From NAK19 sp034434515 (GTDB taxonomy: Bacteria > Chloroflexota > Anaerolineae > Anaerolineales > UBA4823): a stretch of 43,372 nt of DNA. The notes under the pieces are model-generated. The model saw only the letters and a program-made list of their open reading frames with translations. It did not search any database and was not told the DNA's origin. The stretch spans positions 1 to 43,372 of the forward strand of contig DAOTZA010000187.1 of NCBI GenBank assembly GCA_034434515.1, in the 5' to 3' direction. The position numbers and the translations under genes were made by a program. Positions 31,767 through 39,116 of the stretch are shown here, in pieces (the first letter of the stretch is position 1; each line of letters opens with the position of its first letter).

Positions 31767-32579
31767 TTACCTCAACAGAAGCAAAAGTTGACCGAAAGCC
31801 AGGATCAGCAAAAATAAGGCAATCCCGCTCAGCAAAGATAGCCATTGCGCTCGCGTGAGAGGAGAGAGAGGTTTTAAGCGAACCTCTCCATCATAGCCAC
31901 GCGCCAGCATTGCCAGATAGATGCGGTCAGAGCGTTCAAAGGCGCGCAAGAAAAGACTCCCGGCCATGCTGCCGGTCACCTGCGCCCGCCAGACCACAGT
32001 GCGACCGGTGCGGTAATTGCTCAGAGGGTGTTGACTGCTCCGCGCCGACCGCGCTCGCATCAGTCGCAAGGCTTCATCGACAAGGACAAACAGGTATCGC
32101 CACATCAATCCAAACACAGCCACCAATAAGCGTGGCAGTTTTAAAGCCCGCATGGCTTGCAGGAGGTCTGGAAAAGGCGTTGAAACGGTCAGCAAAATAG
32201 CCACCTGAACCGAAAGCCATGACTTGAGGGCAATGCTAAGCAAGCGGATCAAACCTTCGCTTGAGATGCGCAGAGCAATCTCCCCCACGGAGAATTTAGC
32301 TAGAATGTTTCCTGGCACAGAAAATGGTAAGGGCAAGGCGGCCAGGACAAAAGGCAGGGCGAAAAACGCCCGGCGGAGAAAAAATTTGATCGACAGTTCG
32401 CTCAAGAGTTCAGCAGAGATCAATAATGCAAACAGTAAGATATAGGCTGCCCAAGCGCCAACTGGTGTTAGAGAGGTGGTCAGAATAAAAGCAACCGCTA
32501 AGACGAGCTTCACTCGTCCGTCCATGGCGTGAATGAGGCTTTGGCGAGGTTGATAGGGGTCGAGAAAATGGACGTGCAT
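31767..32579 (-). CDS. cbiQ: Cobalt/nickel ECF transporter T component
   Basis: A 270-residue membrane protein with about six helices. The T-component coupling motifs are present: LPRLLVAVFGLMWRYLFVLVDEALRLMRARSARSS and, near the end, RSDRIYLAMLARGYDGE with the Ala-Arg-Gly box. Both dock onto the ATPases. The N-terminal SLIHAMDGRVKLVLAVAFI is also typical of CbiQ. It starts 89 nt after the CbiMN gene, an unusually wide gap for this operon that contains a strong hairpin, and is followed by cbiO after 3 nt. Confidence 0.93.
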   Translation of the reverse strand: MHVHFLDPYQPRQSLIHAMDGRVKLVLAVAFILTTSLTPVGAWAAYILLFALLISAELLSELSIKFFLRRAFFALPFVLAALPLPFSVPGNILAKFSVGEIALRISSEGLIRLLSIALKSWLSVQVAILLTVSTPFPDLLQAMRALKLPRLLVAVFGLMWRYLFVLVDEALRLMRARSARSSQHPLSNYRTGRTVVWRAQVTGSMAGSLFLRAFERSDRIYLAMLARGYDGEVRLKPLSPLTRAQWLSLLSGIALFLLILAFGQLLLLLR

Positions 32580-32602
32580 AATCGATTCAACTCAAAAGCA
32601 AG

Positions 32603-32647
32603 AACTCAGGCTCTCTCAGCGAATTATACGTTGAGAGAACCTGAGTT
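32603..32647. promoter_or_regulatory. Strong intra-operon hairpin between cbiM and cbiQ
   Basis: AACTCAGGCTCTCTCA (32603-32618) pairs with TGAGAGAACCTGAGTT (32632-32647), 16 bp with one non-Watson-Crick position, which is G-U on the transcript. The 13-nt loop carries TATAAT on the minus strand. No U-tract follows. It could be a processing or stability stem, or a weak internal promoter site. Confidence 0.6.
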
Positions 32648-32668
32648 GGGGGGTGAAATTTGTTTGGG

Positions 32669-33619
32669 TCAGGCTGCCTGGCGTTTGCGGCGGGCGTAGC
32701 CAATCGCCAAAGCCACCCCAAAGACGATTAGCGTGCCAATGATTCCAGCCAGGATGGTTGCCAGGGCTTCGTTGGAAACGCCTGGAAATACATAGTCAGG
32801 GATGATCTCATAGAGCGGCCCTTGAGCGGTCTCGATGAAGCCGTGTTCCTCAGCGACCCATTCCAGACCATCGGGATAGGCTGAGGCAAGGGGAGAAAAG
32901 ACAGCTAATAGGAGAGCGATTGCCAATCCTACACCCCACACCAATGTGCCTTGTTTTGCCGAGCTATCGCCAGCGGTGATCAAATCACGGCGAGTCGCAA
33001 AGAGGAATGCCAGTGCGCCTAGTGTAATTAATCCCTCCCCAATTCCGATCAGGGCGTGAATGCTGCCCATCGCAGGGATGGCAACATTGGCTGGAGAGGT
33101 GCCAGAGGCGGCTAATTGGAACGCACAAGCCAGCGCCGCCAGCTCAATGGAAGCCCAGGCGGCGATAAATCCACCCACAAAGATGCCCCACTGTCTTCCC
33201 CCGCTCATTCGGTAGATGGTTCGATAGACCATGTAGGCAACGGCAACGCCAACAATCGCCATGTTGAATAAGTTTGCTCCCAAGACAACTAGGCCGCCGT
33301 CTTGAAAGATCAAGGCTTGAATAGCTACTACACTGGTCATGACGATCACCGCTGCCCAGGGACCGAGTAGGATCGTTGCCAGAGCCGCTCCAAGCAGGTG
33401 TCCCGATGTGCCCCCGACGACGGTGAAGTTCAACATCTGTGCGGCAAAGATTGCTGCAGCCAGAACGCCCATGAACGGCACTTGTCGTTCACCCAGTTCG
33501 TTCCCGACTCGCTTGAGGGAGTAGGCAATCACAGCAATACTAACAATCCACAAGATGAGCGAAACCCCGGTGGAGAGGAAACCATCGGGAATGTGCATGG
33601 GAGTTGGAGAAAAGACCAT
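32669..33619 (-). CDS. cbiM: CbiM-CbiN fusion, metal-binding S component of cobalt/nickel ECF transporter
   Basis: A 316-residue protein. The CbiM part (about 1-220) has MHIPDGFLSTG near the N-terminus, VGGTSGHLLGAALATILLGPWAA and a C-terminal GIGEGLITLGALAFL helix. The last 90 residues are a CbiN/PDGLE-like part with YPDGLEWVAEEHGF and a final helix before a basic tail. In studied CbiM/NikM the first His after the initiator Met binds the metal; here the well-placed AGGAGG points to ATG 33619, which adds seven residues (MVFSPTP) before the conserved MHIP. ATG 33598 would restore it but has no ribosome binding site. It follows the fur-type gene by 21 nt. Cobalt versus nickel is not decided. 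Confidence 0.92.
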   Translation of the reverse strand: MVFSPTPMHIPDGFLSTGVSLILWIVSIAVIAYSLKRVGNELGERQVPFMGVLAAAIFAAQMLNFTVVGGTSGHLLGAALATILLGPWAAVIVMTSVVAIQALIFQDGGLVVLGANLFNMAIVGVAVAYMVYRTIYRMSGGRQWGIFVGGFIAAWASIELAALACAFQLAASGTSPANVAIPAMGSIHALIGIGEGLITLGALAFLFATRRDLITAGDSSAKQGTLVWGVGLAIALLLAVFSPLASAYPDGLEWVAEEHGFIETAQGPLYEIIPDYVFPGVSNEALATILAGIIGTLIVFGVALAIGYARRKRQAA

Positions 33620-33640
33620 TTTGACCTCCTTTTGATTCAG

Positions 33641-34069
33641 CTAAATGGATTGCGAACAATCGTGGCAGAGCCCACTGAAGGTGAGGTGTTCCACCTCTAC
33701 TTCAAAGCCATAAGTTTTCTTTAAGTGCTCCAAAAACGGTTGCAAGCCTTCGTACTCGGCCGGGTAGGTGCGGCCACATTTTCGGCAAATCAAATGCAGG
33801 TGACGGCTGTGTTGACGGGTGGCATAGAGGAATTTGCCCTCCTTGCCTACCAGGCGGGTGGCATACCCTTGTTCAACCAGTAAATCCAGGGTGCGATAGA
33901 CGGTGGCTAAGTTGATGGTTTTACTGCGCGGTTGCAGACGTTGGTGGAGTTCTTCAGCCGATAAATGCGCATCGCTGTGGGCAAGGGTTTCGATGATGAT
34001 CTCGCGCTGCGGTGTGATGCGAAACCCCAACTGACGCAGGGAATGGATGGTGGTATGGCAATGAGACAT
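33641..34069 (-). CDS. Fur family metalloregulator, likely controlling the cbi operon
   Basis: A 142-residue Fur-family repressor: a winged helix with LRQLGFRITPQREIIIETL and TVYRTLDLLVEQG, then the dimer domain with HLHLICRKCG. Two CxxC pairs (Cys95/Cys98 and Cys135/Cys138) form the structural zinc site. The sensed metal may be Fe, Zn, Ni or Co; sequence alone does not decide. ATG 34069 is chosen; the TTG at 34090 lies in the operator. It is the first gene, 21 nt before cbiM, so the regulator and the Co/Ni transporter share one transcript, which favours a Ni- or Co-sensing (Nur-like) role by inference. Confidence 0.88.
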   Translation of the reverse strand: MSHCHTTIHSLRQLGFRITPQREIIIETLAHSDAHLSAEELHQRLQPRSKTINLATVYRTLDLLVEQGYATRLVGKEGKFLYATRQHSRHLHLICRKCGRTYPAEYEGLQPFLEHLKKTYGFEVEVEHLTFSGLCHDCSQSI

Positions 34070-34085
34070 TGCAAAACTCTGTAGC

Positions 34086-34134
34086 TGCAAATATTTGCAA
34101 CAAGTATTCTATCATAAAATCTGTTTTTTTGAAA
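34086..34134 (-). promoter_or_regulatory. fur-cbi promoter with Fur-type palindromic operator
   Basis: TGCAAATATTTGCA (34086-34099) is a perfect 14-bp palindrome. On the minus strand TTTCAA (34134-34129) and TAGAAT (34111-34106) are 17 nt apart, placing the start site on the palindrome. TTGCAA half-sites resemble those described for the nickel regulator Nur, though here the spacing between TTGCA words is 4 rather than 5. Confidence 0.6.
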
Positions 34135-34165
34135 TTGTCTGCGGGTGATTTTTTGAGTTTCTTCA

Positions 34166-34316
34166 TAATTACCTGCCACCAAAGGCTGGGCTGTTAATTT
34201 GCTGAGAAAACCGTCCGCGAATGGGCTACGAATGAACGAATGAGAGCGCTATTCGTGCATTCGCAAGAACTTCGCGGACGGTCCACCCAGCCAAATAGAG
34301 CGTATGGTAGTTAATT
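34166..34316 (-). repeat. Dispersed hairpin repeat, copy E (inverted orientation, compensated stem)
   Basis: About 151 bp. The stem ACCGTCCGCGAA (34210-34221) pairs perfectly with TTCGCGGACGGT (34271-34282); both arms carry a change relative to copy D (A to G, T to C), so pairing is kept. The outer part, ATTTGCTGAGAAAACCGTCC, matches copy A. It lies upstream of the fur-type promoter. Confidence 0.85.
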
Positions 34317-34410
34317 GTCTTCGGGATGTTTTTTTGCCTATCCCAAACAGATGGATTTCTCGGTTCGTTAGTTCCTTATCGAATGAGGATGCGTGAATCG
34401 AACCAAACGG

Positions 34411-34752
34411 TTACCGATGGGGCGGTGCAGTAAGGTGGGGTTGAAGTACCTTAATCAAGCGATCTTTTGGTTGATAACCGCTCAGACGTTCTACCACTTT
34501 ACCGCCTTGAAACAAAATCAAGGTTGGCACACCCATCACGTTATATTGCATGGCAAGTTCGGGATTTTGATCCACATCCACTTTGAGTATACGCACCTGA
34601 CCAGCCCATAGGTCGGCAAGGTCTTTGAGGATGGGTTCTAACATTTTACAGGGTGCACACCAAACCGCTGTAAAATCCACCAAGATCGAAGCGGTCGCCT
34701 TGAGCACCTGGTTCTCGAACGCATCGCTATTAATGTGTTCTAATTCAGCCAT
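34411..34752 (-). CDS. trxA: Thioredoxin
   Basis: A 113-residue thioredoxin with the redox site WCAPC (Cys32 and Cys35), a conserved FTAVWCAPCKMLEPIL helix, the DVDQNPELA strand and the cis-Pro in GVPTLILF. The WCAPC variant of WCGPC is common. It reduces protein disulfides in the cytoplasm with thioredoxin reductase, which is not in the window. It follows hpt on the same strand by 8 nt, and an AAGGGATGG segment precedes the ATG, so the two are co-transcribed. Confidence 0.95.
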   Translation of the reverse strand: MAELEHINSDAFENQVLKATASILVDFTAVWCAPCKMLEPILKDLADLWAGQVRILKVDVDQNPELAMQYNVMGVPTLILFQGGKVVERLSGYQPKDRLIKVLQPHLTAPPHR

Positions 34753-34760
34753 ACCATCCC

Positions 34761-35312
34761 TTATTTCGCGCTGTAAACTTCCCGCTTGAGTTCTGCCACG
34801 TAGGGTAAGGTGCGAAAACGGTCAGCGTAATCCAAGCCATAACCGACCACCCACACATCGGGAATGGTAAAACCGAGGTAGTCTATGGTGACATCGATAC
34901 CATTGCGTTGTTTGCGTACCAGGACACAGGTGCGTAAAGAAGCTGGTTTGCGGTTGTTGATGAGGTGGGTGAGATAGTTCAAGGTATGGCCGGAGTCAAC
35001 TATATCCTCGACAATCAAGACGTGCTGTCCTTCGAGTGGTTCACGCACATCCATGATGATTCGCACCGCTCCCGATACGGTTGTTTTTCCATAACTGGAG
35101 AGAGCCATGAAGTCCACCGCATGGGGGATGGTCAGGTGACGGGTGAGATCTGCAAGAAATATAAAAGCGCCCTTTAAGATGCCGATAATATACAGTCGTT
35201 CAACGGATGCATAATCCTGATTGATTTGCTGGGCGAGTTCAGCAACCCGTTGTTCGATTTGCTCTTGGGTGACGAGAACTCGCTCGATTTCAGGTGGAAT
35301 TGGATACACCAT
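34761..35312 (-). CDS. hpt: Hypoxanthine phosphoribosyltransferase
   Basis: A 183-residue type I PRTase. The PRPP motif VLIVEDIVDSGHTL is near residues 99-112; a GILKGAFIF loop, the flexible-loop SSYGKTTVSGAVRI and the purine-binding YLGFTIPDVWVVGYGLDYADRFRTLPYV complete the family set. It salvages hypoxanthine and guanine to IMP and GMP. GGAG sits before the ATG at 35312. A TATAAT is present on the minus strand around 35354-35359, with no clear -35; repeat copy F lies directly upstream. It is the first gene of hpt-trxA. Confidence 0.96.
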   Translation of the reverse strand: MVYPIPPEIERVLVTQEQIEQRVAELAQQINQDYASVERLYIIGILKGAFIFLADLTRHLTIPHAVDFMALSSYGKTTVSGAVRIIMDVREPLEGQHVLIVEDIVDSGHTLNYLTHLINNRKPASLRTCVLVRKQRNGIDVTIDYLGFTIPDVWVVGYGLDYADRFRTLPYVAELKREVYSAK

Positions 35313-35372
35313 TACACTCCTAACACAAAATGTCCTTGTCTCAAGGCGAAGCGGATTATAACAAATTAATTG

Positions 35373-35517
35373 TTATTACCTACAACAGGTTTTACTTAGC
35401 AGGGCCCACCGTCTACGAATTTTTCACGAATAGTGCTGTCATTCGTTTATTCGTGGTTCATTCGTGGACGGTTTTCTCAACAGATCATCAACACTCCTTG
35501 CGGTAATAGGTTGTTAC
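35373..35517 (+). repeat. Dispersed hairpin repeat, copy F
   Basis: About 145 bp: TTACCTACAACAGGTTTTAC, stem ACCGTCTACGAAT paired with ATTCGTGGACGGT (one T-G position), and the right end AATAGGTTGTTAC. It is shorter than copy D because it lacks the ATGCACGAA segment. The flanks carry ATTAATTGT and ACAATTAAT, so the inverted symmetry extends outward here. It lies between divergent hpt and dhaK. Confidence 0.85.
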
Positions 35518-35610
35518 AATTAATCTATCTGGAATGCCTTTCATGAGGAACAAAACAGTCTCAGGTTATAATACCAGAAACATCCCTTGGGTATCTTCCG
35601 GAGGCTTTCG

Positions 35611-36609
35611 ATGAAAAAATTAATCAATCATCCTGAGAATGTGGTGCGCGAGGAACTGGAGGGAATTGCCTTAGCCCACGCGGACCTGGTCAAGGTTCAT
35701 TTCGACCCCAATTTTATCTACCGCGCCGATTCTCCCCGGCCGGGGAAAGTGGCGATTATCTCAGGGGGAGGCTCAGGACACGAACCCATGCACGGCGGTT
35801 TTGTAGGCTATGGCATGTTAGATGCTGCCTGTCCCGGAGCAGTTTTCACTTCACCAACTCCTGACCAGATGCTGGAAGCTGCAAAGGTCGTCCATAGTGG
35901 CAAGGGCGTCCTGTTCATCGTCAAGAATTACACCGGAGATGTGATGAACTTTGAGATGGCGGCTGATCTGGCGATGGCAGAAGGAATCGAAGTGCAAAGC
36001 GTCATCATCGATGATGATGTGGCGGTCGAGAACAGCCTGTATACGGCTGGACGGCGGGGGGTTGGGACAACTGTATTGGCCGAGAAGATTTGTGGCGGTG
36101 CAGCCGAAGCCGGCTATCCCCTTGCCCAATTAGCCGACCTGTGCCGCAAGGTGAATGGCTGGGGGCGCAGTATGGGAATGGCATTGACTTCCTGTACGGT
36201 ACCCCATGTCGGTAAACCAACTTTTGACTTGCCCGATGATCAGATGGAAATCGGCATTGGCATTCATGGGGAGCCTGGTCGGACACGTCTGCCGCTCAAA
36301 AGCGCCGATGAAATCGTTGAGATGTTAATGGAGCCTATCCTGAGCGATATCCCCTTTAAAGCCGGCGATGAGATCTTGCTCTTTGTGAACAGCATGGGTG
36401 GCACACCGCTGATCGAGTTGTACATTGCTTATCGCCAGGCACATCGGATTGCCGAGCAACATGGGTTAAAAGTAGTGCGGAACTTGATTGGCCCCTATAT
36501 CACCAGCCTGGAGATGGCGGGCTGCTCCATCACCGTGCTGAAGATGGATGAGGAACTGCAGCGCTTTTGGGATGCGCCGGTAAGAACCCCAGCGCTGAAA
36601 TGGGGATGA
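35611..36609 (+). CDS. dhaK: PTS-type dihydroxyacetone kinase, DhaK subunit
   Basis: A 332-residue DhaK. GGGSGHEPMHGGFVGYGMLDAACPG (about residues 52-76) binds dihydroxyacetone, NYTGDVMNFEMA follows near 107, and the covalent substrate His is His219 in GIGIHGEPG. The size and His position match E. coli DhaK (His218). DhaK holds dihydroxyacetone as a hemiaminal while DhaL transfers phosphate from bound ADP. ATG 35611 has GGAGG 6 nt upstream; the longer frame from 35587 is rejected. A TATAAT lies at 35567-35572. It heads an operon with a GH44 gene, dhaL and dhaM. Confidence 0.95.
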   Translation: MKKLINHPENVVREELEGIALAHADLVKVHFDPNFIYRADSPRPGKVAIISGGGSGHEPMHGGFVGYGMLDAACPGAVFTSPTPDQMLEAAKVVHSGKGVLFIVKNYTGDVMNFEMAADLAMAEGIEVQSVIIDDDVAVENSLYTAGRRGVGTTVLAEKICGGAAEAGYPLAQLADLCRKVNGWGRSMGMALTSCTVPHVGKPTFDLPDDQMEIGIGIHGEPGRTRLPLKSADEIVEMLMEPILSDIPFKAGDEILLFVNSMGGTPLIELYIAYRQAHRIAEQHGLKVVRNLIGPYITSLEMAGCSITVLKMDEELQRFWDAPVRTPALKWG

Positions 36610-36639
36610 CTTCAAGGCAAATAACGGAAAGGAGATAAC

Positions 36640-38367
36640 ATGAAGTGGCAAGCCTGGCTTTCTTTGTGGTCGGTTTTGCTTGTAGTGCTTGCTACAGGCT
36701 TGAGTTCAACTTCCTGGGCTTTCTCTACCGTGCAGGGGGAACAGCCTGCGCCCGTTCGCCAAACCATCCAGGGAACTGCGAATCTAGCCGTGACTTTTAA
36801 CATTGATGTTGAAAAGGAGCGCAAACACATCAGCCCCTGGATTTACAGCAGCAATCGCCTACCCAGTGATTCTGGCATTATGGTTTCGGCACGCCTGGGC
36901 GGCAATCGCTGGACAGGCTATAACTGGGAGAATAACGCCTCCAATGCCGGCAATGATTGGAATCACTCCAGCGATGACTTTTTATGTTGGGCATTGTCTT
37001 GCAGTGACTGGAATCAACCCGCGGCGGCTTTGCACACCTTCATTAACCGCGTTGCCGCGAAAAACGGCAAATATGTGCTCCTCACCCTGCCCATGGCGGG
37101 GTATGTGGCAGCCGATAAAAATGGTGCGGTGTTGTCAGGTGAAACAGCGCCATCGGCCCGCTGGAGAGAGCTGAAGTATCAGAAAGACGCCCCTTTTAGT
37201 TACCCACCCAACCTGAATGACCAGGTGGTGTATGTTGATGAGCTGGTTGATCATCTGGTCAAAACCTATGGGCCGGCTGCTGAAGCTCAGGTGCGGCGCG
37301 GTTACTCTCTGGATAATGAGCCGGATTTGTGGGGGCACACCCATCCACGCCTGCACCCTGGCAAGACGACCGTGGCAGAATTGATCCAGAAAAGCGCCGA
37401 TCTGGCACAAGCTGTCAAGGCGGTAGACCCGCAGGCAGAGATTTTTGCTCCGGTGCATTACGGCTTTTGGGGAATGAAGACTCTACAAGATGCGCCGGAT
37501 TGGGGACAACATAGCTCAACTTACGATTGGTTTGTTGATCTTTATCTGGATCAGATGCGCGTTCGCTCGCAACAGAGCGGCAGGCGCTTGCTGGACGTGT
37601 TTGATGTTCACTGGTATCCGGAGGCGCAAGGTTGCGGCACGCGTATCGTCGGCAGTGGCGTCGGCAATGCCTGTGTTCAGCAGGCCAGGATGCAGGCCCC
37701 ACGCTCGTTTTGGGACAAGGACTATACGGAAGACTCCTGGATTGGAACCTGGTATAAGGCGTATTTGCCTCTTTTGCCGCGATTGCAATTCTCGATTCAA
37801 ACTTATTATACCGACACCAAACTGGCAATTACGGAGTTTAGCTTTGGAGCCGAAAATCACATCTCCGGCGGGGTGGCCATAGCCGATGTGTTGGGGATTT
37901 TTGGCAAGTATGGTGTCTATTTTGCTTCGTTTTATCCGCTGGAGGAGAACTCAGACTATGTTTGGGCCGCCTATCGGCTGTACCGCAATGCTGATGGCAA
38001 TGGCCTTGCCTTTGGGAATATTAGCGTTCAGGCAACAACCAGCAACGTGGAATTTGCGCCGGTTTATGCCGCTATCCACAATCTGGATATCACCCGTTTG
38101 CATCTCATTGTCATCAACCGCCATCTCAGCCAGTCCATTGCAGGTAATTTTGTGATTCGCAGCCCGCTTCAGTACCAGCGCGTTCGGGGTTGGGGATTTG
38201 ATCAGAGCAGTGCTGCCATCCGCCCTCTCTTTGACCTCAAGCAAATTCAAAATAATGCCTTCACTTATCAGGTGCCACCCTTAACTGTAGCGCATTTCGT
38301 TATTGAGGGCGATGCTGCCGTTTCACTCCATGACTTGTTCTTACCGGCTGTGGTGAACGGAAAGTAA
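36640..38367 (+). CDS. Secreted glycoside hydrolase, GH44 family
   Basis: A 575-residue exported protein. A Sec signal peptide (about residues 1-28, ending SSTSWAFS) is followed by the GH44 module: HISPWIYSSN, ARLGGNRWTGYNWENNASNAGNDW, the acid/base Glu227 in YSLDNEPDLWGHTHP, and the nucleophile Glu399 in LAITEFSFGAENHISGGVAIADVLGIFG. Characterised GH44 enzymes are endoglucanases/xyloglucanases. A beta-sandwich domain follows, and the protein ends in HDLFLPAVVNGK, a hydrophobic tail rather than a cellulose-binding module. It starts 30 nt after dhaK with an AAGGAG ribosome binding site and ends 86 nt before dhaL, so it interrupts the dha genes. Substrate preference is not shown. Confidence 0.93.
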   Translation: MKWQAWLSLWSVLLVVLATGLSSTSWAFSTVQGEQPAPVRQTIQGTANLAVTFNIDVEKERKHISPWIYSSNRLPSDSGIMVSARLGGNRWTGYNWENNASNAGNDWNHSSDDFLCWALSCSDWNQPAAALHTFINRVAAKNGKYVLLTLPMAGYVAADKNGAVLSGETAPSARWRELKYQKDAPFSYPPNLNDQVVYVDELVDHLVKTYGPAAEAQVRRGYSLDNEPDLWGHTHPRLHPGKTTVAELIQKSADLAQAVKAVDPQAEIFAPVHYGFWGMKTLQDAPDWGQHSSTYDWFVDLYLDQMRVRSQQSGRRLLDVFDVHWYPEAQGCGTRIVGSGVGNACVQQARMQAPRSFWDKDYTEDSWIGTWYKAYLPLLPRLQFSIQTYYTDTKLAITEFSFGAENHISGGVAIADVLGIFGKYGVYFASFYPLEENSDYVWAAYRLYRNADGNGLAFGNISVQATTSNVEFAPVYAAIHNLDITRLHLIVINRHLSQSIAGNFVIRSPLQYQRVRGWGFDQSSAAIRPLFDLKQIQNNAFTYQVPPLTVAHFVIEGDAAVSLHDLFLPAVVNGK

Positions 38368-38453
38368 CCGCCAAAAATCGGGAGCCGCTGAATGAACATT
38401 TTCCTAACTAATCTGCAGATAACCTCTCAACCATTATCAGGGACAAAGAGAAG

Positions 38454-39089
38454 ATGTTGACGACAGCCGATTTCTTACATTGGATTGAACGCTGTGCCCA
38501 AGTGATTGCTGCCAAGCGGGATTATTTAGTCGAGCTGGATGCCGCTATCGGGGATGCCGACCATGGGGCAAATATGGATCGCGGCTTTCAGGCTGTGTTG
38601 CAGAAGTTAGCTCAGGAGAACCCAACCGATTGTGGGGCGTTACTCAAAATGGTTGCTATGACGCTGATTTCAACCGTCGGGGGCGCGGCCGGGCCTCTCT
38701 ATGGTACGTTTTTTCTGCAGATGGGGACGAAACTGGCCGGCAAGGCAGACGTTTCGGCTGAGGAATGGGCGATGGCGTTGGAGGCGGCCGTGCAGGGAGT
38801 GCAACAACGAGGCAAAGCAGAACCCGGCGATAAGACCATGCTGGATGCTTTGGGGCCGGCTGTGGTTGCGCTGCGCAATTCGCTGGCAAATGGCACAGCT
38901 TTTCCGGAAGCCCTTGAGATAGCTGCCCGGGCGGCTGAGCAAGGAATGAAAGACACGATTCCCCGCGTTGCTAGGAAAGGGCGGGCGAGCTATCTGGGCG
39001 AACGGAGTGTCGGTCATCAAGACCCCGGTGCAACTTCCGCCTATTACCTGCTCCAGGCGGCTGCAGACACCTGGTCGGAGAGCAGCTAA
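38454..39089 (+). CDS. dhaL: PTS-type dihydroxyacetone kinase, DhaL subunit (ADP-binding)
   Basis: A 211-residue helical DhaL. The Mg-ADP site shows as Asp29 and GDADHGANM with Asp34 and Asp36; VGGAAGPLYGTFF and a GDKTMLDALGPA segment continue the nucleotide fold; RASYLGERSVGHQDPGATSAYYLL near the C-terminus closes it. ADP stays bound and is rephosphorylated by DhaM, so the enzyme depends on PEP, not on ATP turnover. AAAGAGAAG precedes the ATG. It is separated from dhaK by the GH44 gene and from dhaM by 27 nt. Confidence 0.95.
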   Translation: MLTTADFLHWIERCAQVIAAKRDYLVELDAAIGDADHGANMDRGFQAVLQKLAQENPTDCGALLKMVAMTLISTVGGAAGPLYGTFFLQMGTKLAGKADVSAEEWAMALEAAVQGVQQRGKAEPGDKTMLDALGPAVVALRNSLANGTAFPEALEIAARAAEQGMKDTIPRVARKGRASYLGERSVGHQDPGATSAYYLLQAAADTWSESS

Positions 39090-39116
39090 GAAGTTTTTTG
39101 AGGAGCGCAAAAATCC

